Assembly: GCF_014195655.1 (NCBI RefSeq)
Contig: NZ_JACICD010000001.1
Coordinates: 596,682 to 660,681, forward strand
Length of the DNA: 64,000 nucleotides
Source: Ancylobacter tetraedralis
GTDB taxonomy: Bacteria > Pseudomonadota > Alphaproteobacteria > Rhizobiales > Xanthobacteraceae
Direction: 5' to 3'
Under the pieces are notes generated by a model. It ran no database searches. It was given only the letters and a program-made list of their open reading frames with translations, and had not been told where the DNA came from. This document shows, piece by piece, positions 16,496-26,549 of the stretch (its first letter is position 1; every line of letters starts with the position of its first letter). A program made the position numbers and the translations under genes.

Positions 16496-16660
16496 GTGAA
16501 GTACACGCTGCTTGGACGGACCGGGCTCAGCGTCTGCGACCTGTCTCTGGGGACCGCGAATTTCCGCCGGCATTGGGGGCATGGTGCCGATGAGGCGGAG
16601 AGCGCCGGCGCTTTCTCCGGGATGGGTACTCGCCGACGAAGCGGCGGAGCGGGTCAATCG
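16496..16660 (+). pseudogene. Aldo/keto reductase remnant
   Basis: GTG 16496, after a GAAGGAAG ribosome site, opens MKYTLLGRTGLSVCDLSLGT followed by WGHGADEAES. This is the classic N-terminus of an aldo/keto reductase of about 330 aa. The similarity stops after about 40 codons. In another frame, PGWVLADEAAERV around 16615-16660 resembles an AKR C-terminus. An internal deletion of most of the gene is the simplest reading. It abuts the convergent oxidoreductase gene. Confidence 0.6.
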
Positions 16661-17676
16661 GCGGTCACGATCAGCTTCTTGCCACTATGGCTGCCGTCAA
16701 ACAGCGTCAGGAGCGTCGCTGGAAGTTTCTCGAAACCATCGATGAGTTCTTCGCCGAACGTGATCTTGCCACTCGTGACCAGGGGCGTCATCTCGGCCAG
16801 GAACTCGGGGAAGGTGTGCATGACATAGGGCGTCGCGAAGGACTTGATATCGACGAACCGGTAGTGGATCAGCGTGATCAGCCGCGGCAAATAATTCGTC
16901 CCGGTCGGCAATTCGGTGTCGCTGTAGTCAGCGATCGTGCCACAGATGACCATCTTCGCGTTGGTGTTGAAATATTCCATCAGAACCGGAAAAATTGGGC
17001 CGCCGACATTCTCGAAGAAGGCGTCCATCCCGTCGGGGAGCGCGCGCTTGACGTGTTCGGCGAAGTCGTCGGCCTTGTAATCGATCGCATCGTCCAGGCC
17101 GAGTTGATCCTTGAGGTAAGCCGTCTTCGCGGCACCACCCGCGATACCGACAACGCGCAGCCCGCGCAGCTTTCCGAGCTGCGCGGCTGCCGAGCCGACC
17201 GAGCCCGCCGCTCCGGTGACCACCAGCGTGCCGCCGGGCTTGAAGTCATGGACCTTCGTCATGCCGTACCACGCGGTGAAGCCGGTGAGACCGAGCGGTC
17301 CGAGCGCGGTCGTCGGTGGCGCGACGCCGACATCCAGCTTGCGAAGATCGGCACCGTCCGAGACCGCATAGTCCTGCCAACCCGACCACGTCTGAACGCG
17401 ATCGCCGACGACGAAATCCGGGTTTCGGCTTTCCTCGACCACGGCGACCGTCGGGCCGCCCATGGGCTCACCGATCTCGATCGCGGGCCATTCGGACGAA
17501 CCGTTACCCATCAGGTTGCGCTGATAGGGATCGACCGAGAACAGCGTGTTGCGGACGAGCACCTGCCCCTCAGCCAGCGGCGGCACCGGCGCTTCCACAA
17601 GCTTGAAGTCGCTCAGTTTGGCCGCCCCCTTGGGGCGCGCGGCGAGCGTAAATTGGCGGTTCAGCGTTTTGGTCAT
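16654..17676 (-). CDS. NADPH-dependent oxidoreductase, CurA/PTGR-like MDR family
   Basis: This 340-aa medium-chain reductase lacks zinc ligands. The N-terminal part (FSVDPYQRNLM) and the nucleotide-binding motif GAAGSVGSAAAQLGK (about residues 150-165) match the prostaglandin reductase/curcumin reductase type, which reduces enone double bonds with NADPH. FFENVGGPIF and YLPRLITLIHYR follow. It is divergent from the TetR gene across a region with three copies of an operator, so it is very likely the TetR target, perhaps in defence against reactive aldehydes or enones. Confidence 0.88.
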   Translation of the reverse strand: MTKTLNRQFTLAARPKGAAKLSDFKLVEAPVPPLAEGQVLVRNTLFSVDPYQRNLMGNGSSEWPAIEIGEPMGGPTVAVVEESRNPDFVVGDRVQTWSGWQDYAVSDGADLRKLDVGVAPPTTALGPLGLTGFTAWYGMTKVHDFKPGGTLVVTGAAGSVGSAAAQLGKLRGLRVVGIAGGAAKTAYLKDQLGLDDAIDYKADDFAEHVKRALPDGMDAFFENVGGPIFPVLMEYFNTNAKMVICGTIADYSDTELPTGTNYLPRLITLIHYRFVDIKSFATPYVMHTFPEFLAEMTPLVTSGKITFGEELIDGFEKLPATLLTLFDGSHSGKKLIVTAD

Positions 17677-17702
17677 CTCGGGTCCTTCACCTTCATGGCA
17701 GG

Positions 17703-17787
17703 CATTACATAATGCTCATTACGTAATGAGCGTTACGTATCTGGACTTCGATTGTCAAGTCGATTAAATAACGTTCATTATGAAATG
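17703..17787. promoter_or_regulatory. Three-copy TetR operator array in the divergent promoter
   Basis: CATTACATAATG at 17703-17714, CATTACGTAATG at 17717-17728 and CATTATGAAATG at 17776-17787 share the form CATTA(C/T)(A/G)(T/A)AATG. The middle copy lies inside a perfect 18-bp palindrome, GCTCATTACGTAATGAGC (17714-17731). The first two sit 26-51 nt upstream of the oxidoreductase start, the third 15 nt upstream of tetR. The TetR protein probably represses both genes. Confidence 0.75.
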
Positions 17788-17801
17788 GAGCGGACGCGGA
17801 C

Positions 17802-18386
17802 ATGGGACGCCCAAGGACATTCGAGGTGGAGGAAGCGCTCGACGCGGCGCTCGGCGTTTTTTGGCGCCAGGGCTTCGAGGGAACCTCCTATGCCGACCTC
17901 GTTGCCGCGACCGGGGTTGAGCGGCCGGCGCTCTATTCGGCTTTTGGCAACAAGGAGGCGCTGTTCCTCAAAGCGCTCGACCGGTACGGCAGCCACTACG
18001 GCAACTATGTCTGGGAGGCTGTGAATCTGGAAACCGCCCGGGCGGTGGCAACGAGGGTGCTCAAGGGGGCGGTCGAGCTCAACACGCGGTTTGCGGATCG
18101 TACAGGATGTTTCGGCATTAACGGTGCCTTGGCCGGATCGGACGACTCGGAGGCCAGTCGTCAGGCGCTGATCAAATGGCGGGCAGATGGTGAGGCGGTC
18201 CTGCGAGACCGATTTGAACGGGCAAAAAACGAGGGAGACCTGCCGGCGGATGCCGATGCCTCGGTGCTTGCCGCGTACATATTGGCGGTCGCGCATGGCA
18301 TGGCCGTTCAGGCGAAGGCCGGCTTTTCCAGAGAGCGACTGACGGCAATTGCCCGGCAGGCTTTGTGTGCCTGGCCTCAAGCCTGA
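17802..18386 (+). CDS. TetR/AcrR-family transcriptional regulator
   Basis: This 194-aa protein has an N-terminal helix-turn-helix (ALDAALGVFWRQGFEGTSYADLVAATGVERPALYSAFGNKEALF, residues about 10-53) and a helical ligand domain containing the GCFGINGALAG motif of the YcdC/TetR_C subgroup. ATG 17802 lies 14 nt after the third operator copy. It is divergent from the CurA-like gene. No further plus-strand gene follows before the autotransporter. Confidence 0.9.
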   Translation: MGRPRTFEVEEALDAALGVFWRQGFEGTSYADLVAATGVERPALYSAFGNKEALFLKALDRYGSHYGNYVWEAVNLETARAVATRVLKGAVELNTRFADRTGCFGINGALAGSDDSEASRQALIKWRADGEAVLRDRFERAKNEGDLPADADASVLAAYILAVAHGMAVQAKAGFSRERLTAIARQALCAWPQA

Positions 18387-19124
18387 CGACACCGGGTGTC
18401 TCCGGTCGCACTACGGGCTGCGCAGTCCTTGGGACGGCGCGCGCCGTTCGGTCGGCTCGGGCCGGCGGATGGGTCCGTTGCCTAACGCACGACGCCTTGC
18501 AGGTGAGCCGCCGTGACCAAGAGGCGGCCCAATAATGAAGTGTGGGCGCGTTGCCGATCATACGCTGAAGTGGTCACAAACGGCCGTTTATCCCGAGATC
18601 GGCCGTTCAAGACCGCAAGCTTGTATGACCGGCTTCGTTCGATAGCCGTCGCGCTGGCGTTTCAGGCGCGAAAGTGTCGGACAACAGCGTGGAAGCGGCG
18701 GTTCGCGATACCGCAAGGTGATGGGCGGTGATCGGCGGCAATATCGGGTGATAGAGGGGAAAAGGTGGGATTGGCGGGCCGCGAGCGACGCAGATGAGCA
18801 CGATGTCGACGCCATAGCCCTATGACGTGCGTTGACCCGACGTGGACTCATGGAAGGTCCCGTCGCGGCCGATCTGTCGCGGCCGATCTCTTGAGCCTCC
18901 GCTCGAAACAACAACCGCATCTCGAATTATTCATTTAATCGAGTTTTTTCAAATATTTATCGGAAATTCGCCTCGCCGGGACGGCGTTCTCCCCTCAGGC
19001 CGAATTGGCATGATTGGTCCCAATCCGCTCCGCCGCCTCGCGGCGTGGCGCGAGATGTTGGGGCAGATCGCATCCGAGATAACGGCGCCCGGATCGGCTT
19101 CCGCTCCCTTCGCCTTATCCCGCC
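18387..19124. other. Gene-poor region between tetR and the autotransporter
   Basis: About 740 nt with no frame I can support; the 72-codon frame at 18513 has no coding-like composition. It contains an adjacent duplication of GTCGCGGCCGATCT (18862-18875 and 18876-18889) and an AT-rich hairpin with a T-run at 18921. GC content dips in places, so it may be decayed DNA. Confidence 0.5.
18921..18947 (+). terminator. Possible rho-independent terminator
   Basis: CTCGAATTA pairs with TAATCGAG (one bulged base) around a short AT loop and is followed directly by six T. It would stop plus-strand transcripts coming from tetR. The stem is AT-rich, hence weak. Confidence 0.35.
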
Positions 19125-22100
19125 TCAGAACTTCACAGTGAGCGAGGCGTTGAAGCTGTTCTGCGTCACGCCGTCACCGAACTGGCCGGTATAGGCGATG
19201 CCGAGCGTTGAGCTGGCGCTCAGGCGCAGATCCAGACCGGCTTCCAGCACGGCGGCGTCTTCCGCGATCGGCACCCCGGTGACGGTGAAGGCATCCGAGC
19301 CGAGGAAGGCCTGCGTGACCGACGGCGCGATGTCGCCAAAGGCATGGCGCCAACCGAGGGTCCCCCGCAGGGTCGCCTCATAGGCACCCAGCGTCAGCTC
19401 TCTGGACGCCCGCAGGCCGAGCGTCGCGAAAGTGGTGTCGAAGTCCGAGCCGTCGGAATACAGAGCCGCGGCGCCGCCCTGCTCGGTATAGCCGTCGGTG
19501 TTCAGATGGACATAGGCGAGGTTGGCGAAGGGTTCGAGCGACGCAAAGGGCGCCTCGATCCGGTAGCCCAGCTCGCCGAAGGCCTGGAAGGTCCCGGCAT
19601 TGTAATCCGCGGAGAGGCTGTCGGCAAAGCCGGGGAAGGCAACCGTCCGGCCGGTCGAGACGTCATGCCATGTGTAGGCGAGCCCGGAGCGCAGGGCGAG
19701 CGCGTCCCACGTCTTGCCGGCGTAGAGGCCGACATGCCCGTTATCGCTGCTGCCGGAGGCGTTGCGCCCGCTCACCGAGAAATCGGTGTAGATGTAGCCG
19801 CCGGCGACGCCGACCCGCCAGCCGTCGAGGATCACCGTGTCGGCGCCGATCAGGAAGCCGCCGGTGGAATTGGTGACGCCGGCGGCGTTGCCGGTGCCGT
19901 TGAACGAGCCCCAATTGCCGAAGCCCGTGGTCCACAGCGCGAATCTTTCCGCCGGTGCCACCAGGGGAGCCGCCTTCATTGGCATGCTCATATCGGCAGC
20001 GACCTGCACCTTGGAGGGCGCGGCATAGGCGAGCGCGCCGTCCGGCGTCTCGACCACGCGGACGACCGTGCCGGCGGCGGCGCCAACGCTGCCCTGCGCG
20101 CCGCGCAGCCGGTCGTTCAGCGCGCCGCGAATGAGGCTGCTCTGCTCCATGAACACGCTCTGGGCCGAGGCATGCACCTCGCCGGAGAGCTGGTCGAAGG
20201 CGCCTGGCGCCTGGCTGGCGGTGAGCTGCAGCACGCTATTATAGACGGGGTTGCCGAGGCCGAGCGACTGCGCCGCATTGGCCACGGCGCCTTGATTGGC
20301 GGTCATCGCCGTCGCGGCGAAGTCGACATCGTTGCGCGCCAGCGTGAGATACACATTGCTGCCGTCATAGCTCAGCGACGGACTGATGAAGGCGTAGTTC
20401 GACACGACGTCCGCGAACTGTCCGGCGACGCCGGCCTGCGCGGCGAGGATGGTGTAGGTGGCGAGCGGGTTCCCATAGCCGGCCTGTGCCAGCAGGGAGA
20501 CCGTTCCGCCCGACAAGGTCGCCGTACCGGTGGCGGTGATGAGATCATGCCTGCCGTCGGCCCACGCCTCGGCCGCATAGGTCGAGCCGGCCGCGAAGGA
20601 GACATTGCCGTTGACGGTGAGGGTGCCCGGCGACGTGCCCGGCGCGACGGTGCCGCCGCTGCCGACGACAAGCCCGCCAATCGTGCCGCCGCCGCCCAGC
20701 GTGCCGCCGCCGAGCACCGAAACCGGCCCGCCAAGGCTGCCATTCACCTGGAGAAGCCCGGCTTCGATCGTCGTCACGCCGGTGAAGGCCGAACCGTTGC
20801 CGGTGTAGTTCAGCCCGCCGGCACCCAGCTTGGCAAGGTCGCCACTGCCGGCGAGCGTGCCGGAAAGCGCGAGCGTCGTGCCGGCGGCCACGTCGAACCC
20901 GCCGGACGCGGCCACATTCACGGCACGCGCGGAAGCGAAGCTGGCCGTCGTCGACAGCGTGCCGCCGGCAAGGGTGAGCCCGCCCGCGGCATCGCCGAGA
21001 TTGGCGTCCGCCGCCACCTGCACTATGCCATCGCTCAGTTCCGTGCCGCCGGTGTAGGTGTTGGCGCCGGTCAGCACCAGCGTGCCGGCCCCGGCCATGA
21101 CCACCTTGCCGCTGCCCGCGATCGGCGCGGCCAGCGTCGCGAGATCGGTGAAATTGCCGATGATCGCGCCGTCATTCGCGATGACCCCGGCATCGACGGC
21201 GCCGGCCGCTCCGCCGCTGCCGATGACGAGGCGGCTGCCGGCATTGACGTGCAGCGTGTCGCGCACGCGGACCGTGCCCCCATCGGCGACCGTCAGCGTG
21301 CCGGCATAGTCGAGGGGAAGGAAGCCGATCTCCATGAGACCGTGAACCTCAAGCACCGATCCGGTGCCGGTGACCAGCATCGAGGTCGGCGCGCCAAGAT
21401 CGGAGAAGGTCGCCGTCTGGTCCACCTCGAAACGTCCGCCGTCGCTGACGAGGAAGCCCCGCGTCTGCTCGACGCCGATCCGGGCGGCGCCCTCGACGGT
21501 CACACGCGAATTGGCGCCGCTCACCTCGACCACGCCGCCGTCGACCTCGAACAGGGCGTTCGAACCGCTCACCGTGAGCGAGCCGCCGCCGGCCACGGCC
21601 AGACGGCTGTCACCCACCGATACCGTGGAGGGATGACCCGTCGTCCCGTTCACCGCCAAACTGCCGCCGTCGATTGTGATGCCGCCACCCGCCCCGCAGT
21701 CGCAGAGCGACAGTGCGCCCAGCTGACTACCGGTACCGGTGAGGGTGAGCGTGCCGCTGCCGATCTTCTCCAGCAGGCCAACGCCGGCGAAGCTGCCGGT
21801 GAACCGCGTGTCGCGATTGTCGCCGCCGACCGACAGAGCGCTGTCCGGCCCGTCGAGAAGGACCGTGCCGCCGCCGAGCGCTCCATCTTCCAGCGCGGCG
21901 ATCTCCGCCCAGACGCCGTCGGCGATCTCGAGCCGCGCGCCCTGGTTGACGCGATGCGCCGACAGCGAGGACAGCCCGGAAGAGGTCTCCGCCCGCAGCG
22001 TGCCGGCCACAATGTCGGTCGCGCCCGCATAGGTGGTGTCGCCCGCCAGCGCCAGCACGCCGGCGCCCTGCTTCACCAGCCCGCCCGTGCCCTCGACCTC

Positions 22101-25100
22101 GCCGGCCAGCGTGACGATCGTGCCGTCCGCCACGTCGACGGTGCCGGTGGCGGACAGCGTGACCTGGCGGTTCGAGGTGAAACTTCCCGTCGTCGCCAGC
22201 GTGCCGCCGAGGAAGGTCAGCCCGCCATCGGCATCGCCGAGATTGCGGTCGTCGCTGATCTGCAGGACGCCCATCGCCAGCGTCGTGCCGCCCTCGTAGC
22301 TGTTCACGCCGGAGAGTTCCAGCGTGCCGGCGCCGGTCTTCAGCAGGCCCCCGCTGCCGATGAGCTGCGTGGCGATCTCGGCCGAGACATCGGCGCCAAC
22401 GCGAAACTCCGTGTCGGCGCCGGACAGCCGGAGGGCGCCCGCGCCTTCCAGCCGATAGCCGGTGGTGCCGAACTGCAGGCCCGCCACCGCCACTTCCTCG
22501 GTGACGTCGATAGTGCCCGCCGCGCCCACGAACACGGCGGTGAGACCCCCCCAGGGGTTGGCGCTCAGCCCGCTCGCGTCGGTCCAGTTGACGTTGCCAT
22601 TGTTCCAGACGCCGTCACCGCCGCGCACCGTGCCGGTCGGCGGGTCCTGCGAGCCGTTCCAGTATTGCAGCCCGTTCTGGCTGACGATGAGGTCCACCTG
22701 TCCGTCGTCGACGGCGAGAGCGAAGTCGTAGCCGACCGCGCCGGTCAGGATGAGGCCGTTATCGGCGGTCAGCGAGCCATAGGTGAACAAGGTGTAGGTA
22801 TAGGTGCCGAGCCCCGGCGGGGTGAGGTCCAGCGTGGCGACGCCGTCCAGCGTCAGCCCGCCCGTCACGGCGACGAGGTCGTTGTTGGGCCCGCCCACGA
22901 CGCCGGGCTGGCCGAGCTCGAACTCCAGGCTCGAGGCATTGTTCAGTACCAGCGAGCCCACGTTGAGCGTGCCGGGAGAATTGCCCGGCGTCAGGCTGCC
23001 GCCGTTGGCGACGGTCACTTCTCCACGGACCGTTCCCGATCCGCCGAGCGCCGCGCCCGCGCTCACCTCCACCGCGCCGCCGAGCGTGCCGTTCACCGCC
23101 AGTTCCCCGGCGGTGACGCGGGTCGTGCCGGCGAAAGCCGCGCTGTCGCCGGTATAGGCGAGCACACCCGCGCCGGATGTGGCGAAGGTGCCGGTGCCCG
23201 AGAGTGTGCCGGCATAGGTAGACGCCGTCGCGGCAACCAGTTCGAAGGTCGCGTCGCCGTCGATGCCGACATCGCCGGTGAAGCCGCCGGCGGCGGCCGC
23301 GAGCGTGCCGGCGTCGACCTGCCAGCTCTGCGCGCTCGTGCCCGAAAGGGTCAGCGTGCCCGTGCCGGCCTTGGTGAGCCCGCCGGTGCCGTCAAAGCTG
23401 CCGGCGAAGGTGGTCTCGCCGCTGCCGCCGATCGTCAGCCCGTTGGTGCCGAGCACGATGGAGGAACCGGCGATGCCGGACAGGCTGCCGATGCTGCGTG
23501 CGCCGTCGGCGGCCGAGATGTCAAACACGCCCGTTTCGCCATCGAGCGTCATCGCGCCAGCGGCGGCGAGGGCACCGCTTCCCGAGAGCGCCAGCGTGCC
23601 GGCGGAGATCGTGGTTCCCGCCGCGAAGGTGCTGGCGCTGGTCAGGATCACCGTGCCGGCGCCGGATTTAGCGAGGGCGCCGTCCGCGCCGCCGAGTACA
23701 CCGTTGAGGGTGAAGCTGTCGGTGGCGCCCAGCGCCGCGATGTCGAGCGTACCCTCCAGCGTGATGCCTCCGGTGGCGGTAAGGCTCAGCGAGGTGGCGC
23801 CGCCGGCCTCCATGAAGGTGGGATCGGCGCCGCCCATGGCGGTGGCGGCATTGCCGCCGCGCAGCGTGGCGCCGTCCTCGAAGGCGATGGTGCCGTCGGT
23901 GGAGACGCTGTTCGCGCCGCCGGCAACCAAGGTTGCGTCGGCGCCGACCGTGAAGGTGGAGGTCGCGCCGTCGAGTTGCAGCGTGCCCACGCCGACCACG
24001 GCGTCCTCGTCCTGCGTCGTCGGGTTCGCCACCTCGCCTGCGGCGAAGAGATAGAGCCGGCCTTCCGAGACGGCGAAATCGGTGCTGCCGGTGCCGGACA
24101 CCGCGAAGACGTTCGCGCCGCCCAGCGCCCAGGTCCCGGCCCCGGCCTTGGCCACGGTGTTGGTGACGTGGTCGGCGTCGCCGCTCATCGGGTCGCGCAT
24201 GTCGAGCAGCGCCCCTGTCTCCGCGCCCACCTTAAGCGCGGACGCCGTGTAGACGAAAAACGTCGGAGAAACGTTCATGCGGACGCCAGTCCCAACATGG
24301 ATCGCCGACGCCTCGCCATCGGCCATATTGCCGGAGAACAGGCTGCTGAAGCCATCGCTGACCGTCAGGTTGAGCGTGCCGCCTTCCAGCGCGATCGCAC
24401 CGCCTACCGACCCCGCGCTGTTGCCGGTGAAATCGCTGTCGACGATGCTCAAAACGAAGGGTCTGTATGGCCCTTCAGCCGAGATCGCACCGCCCTTTTC
24501 CCCCGCGCTGTTGCCAGAGAAGCTACTTTCTATGACCGTGGTCGGGGACGCGCCCGAGGTGTAGATCGCTCCGCCCACCGACAGGGCGTCATTGCCCGTG
24601 AAACGGCTGCGTTCGACGAGAAGGGTGCCAAATTGGCCGATGGCCCCGCCATAGCCACTGGAGTTCTCCGAGAAGGTACTGTCTGTTAGCGTCATGACGC
24701 CCGTATTCAGGATGGCGCCACTGGAAGAAGCCGCCGCATTGTCGATGAAGGTCGCGCGGGCGATGCTCACCGTTCCAGATGCGTTGTAGAGCGCGCCCCC
24801 CGTGCCAGCGTGATTCCCGGCGAAGATATAGCCCTGCATCTGGCCTTCCCCGACGCCGAGATCGAGCACGCTGCCGCTTCCAACGACGATGCCACTGTCG
24901 GTCCCGCTGATGGGGAAGCCGAACATGGTTAGCGCGGCATCGGCGCCTTCCAGGCGAATCGCACCGGCCTGCCCATCCGCTATCGTGATCGGTCTGTCGG
25001 TCGCCGGGTCGAGGGACACCAACCCGGTGATCTGCAGCGTCGGCAACTCGCCGCTGGCCTGTCCCTCGCCGATCGTCTGCCGGTAGCCGGCCTGCGCCGC

Positions 25101-26549
25101 CGCCAGCGCCGCCGCGTTCTCCACGGTCGGCGCGCTGGCATAGGTGGAAATGGCGGATGACAGGGTGGATCCAGCACTGGGAAGCCCGGTCACGCCGCTT
25201 ACCGGAGCATTGAAGCTGAGGTTGACGCCGTCGCCCAGCGCCGCCTTGTTCGCCACGCTCAGCGTGCCGGAGGTGAGGGTCGTGCCACCTTTGTATTTGT
25301 TGACGCCCGACAGCGTCAGAACCTGCGGCCCGACATCGACGACGACACGGCCCTGGCCGTTGACGTCGTTCGACACATCGGCGTCAATGCCGTCCAGCTT
25401 GAAGGTGAGCGAGCTGCCGGGGTCGTTCACGACCAGATTGCCGTTGAAGCTCCAGCCCTCCTGCAGCGTCAGGCTGTTGGTGCCGCTGAGGAATATAATG
25501 GCGTTCGCGCGCATCTCGCCGTCGCCGAACAATCCGCCGGAGATGGCGCCGCTGGTGGTGATGTCCATGTTGGAGCCGAACACGCCCCACCCGCCGGCGC
25601 CGATGACACCATCACCAAACTCGCCCGCGCCGCCTTTTGCCCCGTTCCCGCCGGTGATGGTGCCGCTGTTGTAGAGCGTCAGGCCGTTCAGAGCGAACAC
25701 GCCCGTACCGCCATCCCCGCCATTGGAGCCGTAGACGCCATCGGCGCCCTTACCGCCGTTCCCTCCGATGATCGTGACCCGATTGTCGAGGACCGACGCC
25801 GAATCGAAATAGACGCCGACGCCACCGTTGCCGCCGTCGCCGCCCCTGCCAAACTCGCCATTCAAGCCGGCTTGCCCGCCCGCGCCGCCATTGCCGCCGG
25901 AAACGACACCGCTTCCGGACAAAATGAGGCTTATGTTGCCTTGTCCGGAGATGCCGTATCCGCCTGCGCCGCCGCCACCGCCCGAGGCGCCAACGCGGTT
26001 GCCGGAGCTGAAGCCGCTGAAGCCGGAAGCGCCGTTGCCGCCATTCGTGCCGTAAATCCCCGCGACACCCGGATCGAGCGTCGCGTCGGTGCTCTGGACC
26101 GAACCCGAATGACCTCCGTCGCCACCATCGCCGCCGCCGCGTTGAAAACCGCCGTCATCCGGCGCATCGGCGCCTTTTCCGCCGGCCCCTCCCACCAGGG
26201 CGCCCGCGCCGCCACCGCCGCCACCGCCATAATAGGGGGTGCCCTCGTCCGAAGATTCGGTACCGTCCTCGCCATCCATTCCGTAACCGCCGCCCGCGGC
26301 TGACGGGGCATTTACCGCGCCGCCGTAGCCGCCGAATGTCTGCGCGCCAGCGGGAGATGCGATGAGGGTGCCGGCCAGCATGCACAGGACGAGAGGCGAC
26401 ACGCTTCCCAGCGCCGCGGCGCGGGTGCGGACGGGTGATGGACGCGCAGGTGGGAATGGCCTTGTCGCCCTGCCGCCTGCTGCCGCGATGTGGTTCACGC
26501 AATAGGTCTCGTGACGCTCACGCGCCCGCACTCGCCCGCCAAACCGCAT
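19125..26549 (-). CDS. Giant type V autotransporter (about 2474 aa)
   Basis: A long basic N-terminal extension and signal peptide (about 1-70, ending ASPAGAQ) precede a Gly-rich region (about 71-330, many GGxGG runs). Next is a first autotransporter-associated beta-strand repeat (TLSGVNKYKGGTTLTSGTL). A block at about 565-715 has chlamydial-Pmp-like motifs (FxxN with GGAI, as in GGAIYTSG and GGAISAEG). Many more PF12951-type repeats follow (GTLTLSGT, SGVNSYEGGTTL, LTGANTYTGGTEL). The last about 275 residues are a 12-strand beta-barrel ending LTVKF. It should be surface-exposed, probably an adhesin. ATG 26549 is one of several possible starts; a TTG at 26624 and a GTG at about 26498 are alternatives. 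Confidence 0.9.
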   Translation of the reverse strand: MRFGGRVRARERHETYCVNHIAAAGGRATRPFPPARPSPVRTRAAALGSVSPLVLCMLAGTLIASPAGAQTFGGYGGAVNAPSAAGGGYGMDGEDGTESSDEGTPYYGGGGGGGAGALVGGAGGKGADAPDDGGFQRGGGDGGDGGHSGSVQSTDATLDPGVAGIYGTNGGNGASGFSGFSSGNRVGASGGGGGAGGYGISGQGNISLILSGSGVVSGGNGGAGGQAGLNGEFGRGGDGGNGGVGVYFDSASVLDNRVTIIGGNGGKGADGVYGSNGGDGGTGVFALNGLTLYNSGTITGGNGAKGGAGEFGDGVIGAGGWGVFGSNMDITTSGAISGGLFGDGEMRANAIIFLSGTNSLTLQEGWSFNGNLVVNDPGSSLTFKLDGIDADVSNDVNGQGRVVVDVGPQVLTLSGVNKYKGGTTLTSGTLSVANKAALGDGVNLSFNAPVSGVTGLPSAGSTLSSAISTYASAPTVENAAALAAAQAGYRQTIGEGQASGELPTLQITGLVSLDPATDRPITIADGQAGAIRLEGADAALTMFGFPISGTDSGIVVGSGSVLDLGVGEGQMQGYIFAGNHAGTGGALYNASGTVSIARATFIDNAAASSSGAILNTGVMTLTDSTFSENSSGYGGAIGQFGTLLVERSRFTGNDALSVGGAIYTSGASPTTVIESSFSGNSAGEKGGAISAEGPYRPFVLSIVDSDFTGNSAGSVGGAIALEGGTLNLTVSDGFSSLFSGNMADGEASAIHVGTGVRMNVSPTFFVYTASALKVGAETGALLDMRDPMSGDADHVTNTVAKAGAGTWALGGANVFAVSGTGSTDFAVSEGRLYLFAAGEVANPTTQDEDAVVGVGTLQLDGATSTFTVGADATLVAGGANSVSTDGTIAFEDGATLRGGNAATAMGGADPTFMEAGGATSLSLTATGGITLEGTLDIAALGATDSFTLNGVLGGADGALAKSGAGTVILTSASTFAAGTTISAGTLALSGSGALAAAGAMTLDGETGVFDISAADGARSIGSLSGIAGSSIVLGTNGLTIGGSGETTFAGSFDGTGGLTKAGTGTLTLSGTSAQSWQVDAGTLAAAAGGFTGDVGIDGDATFELVAATASTYAGTLSGTGTFATSGAGVLAYTGDSAAFAGTTRVTAGELAVNGTLGGAVEVSAGAALGGSGTVRGEVTVANGGSLTPGNSPGTLNVGSLVLNNASSLEFELGQPGVVGGPNNDLVAVTGGLTLDGVATLDLTPPGLGTYTYTLFTYGSLTADNGLILTGAVGYDFALAVDDGQVDLIVSQNGLQYWNGSQDPPTGTVRGGDGVWNNGNVNWTDASGLSANPWGGLTAVFVGAAGTIDVTEEVAVAGLQFGTTGYRLEGAGALRLSGADTEFRVGADVSAEIATQLIGSGGLLKTGAGTLELSGVNSYEGGTTLAMGVLQISDDRNLGDADGGLTFLGGTLATTGSFTSNRQVTLSATGTVDVADGTIVTLAGEVEGTGGLVKQGAGVLALAGDTTYAGATDIVAGTLRAETSSGLSSLSAHRVNQGARLEIADGVWAEIAALEDGALGGGTVLLDGPDSALSVGGDNRDTRFTGSFAGVGLLEKIGSGTLTLTGTGSQLGALSLCDCGAGGGITIDGGSLAVNGTTGHPSTVSVGDSRLAVAGGGSLTVSGSNALFEVDGGVVEVSGANSRVTVEGAARIGVEQTRGFLVSDGGRFEVDQTATFSDLGAPTSMLVTGTGSVLEVHGLMEIGFLPLDYAGTLTVADGGTVRVRDTLHVNAGSRLVIGSGGAAGAVDAGVIANDGAIIGNFTDLATLAAPIAGSGKVVMAGAGTLVLTGANTYTGGTELSDGIVQVAADANLGDAAGGLTLAGGTLSTTASFASARAVNVAASGGFDVAAGTTLALSGTLAGSGDLAKLGAGGLNYTGNGSAFTGVTTIEAGLLQVNGSLGGPVSVLGGGTLGGGGTIGGLVVGSGGTVAPGTSPGTLTVNGNVSFAAGSTYAAEAWADGRHDLITATGTATLSGGTVSLLAQAGYGNPLATYTILAAQAGVAGQFADVVSNYAFISPSLSYDGSNVYLTLARNDVDFAATAMTANQGAVANAAQSLGLGNPVYNSVLQLTASQAPGAFDQLSGEVHASAQSVFMEQSSLIRGALNDRLRGAQGSVGAAAGTVVRVVETPDGALAYAAPSKVQVAADMSMPMKAAPLVAPAERFALWTTGFGNWGSFNGTGNAAGVTNSTGGFLIGADTVILDGWRVGVAGGYIYTDFSVSGRNASGSSDNGHVGLYAGKTWDALALRSGLAYTWHDVSTGRTVAFPGFADSLSADYNAGTFQAFGELGYRIEAPFASLEPFANLAYVHLNTDGYTEQGGAAALYSDGSDFDTTFATLGLRASRELTLGAYEATLRGTLGWRHAFGDIAPSVTQAFLGSDAFTVTGVPIAEDAAVLEAGLDLRLSASSTLGIAYTGQFGDGVTQNSFNASLTVKF

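Noticed and set aside
18513-18731. A 72-codon plus-strand frame in the gap before the autotransporter
   Set aside because: No ribosome site, no coding-like composition and no family resemblance.
19344-24689. A 1781-codon open frame on the plus strand
   Set aside because: It lies wholly antisense to the autotransporter, whose repeats and beta-barrel are unmistakable. The long frame results from high GC and skewed third positions.
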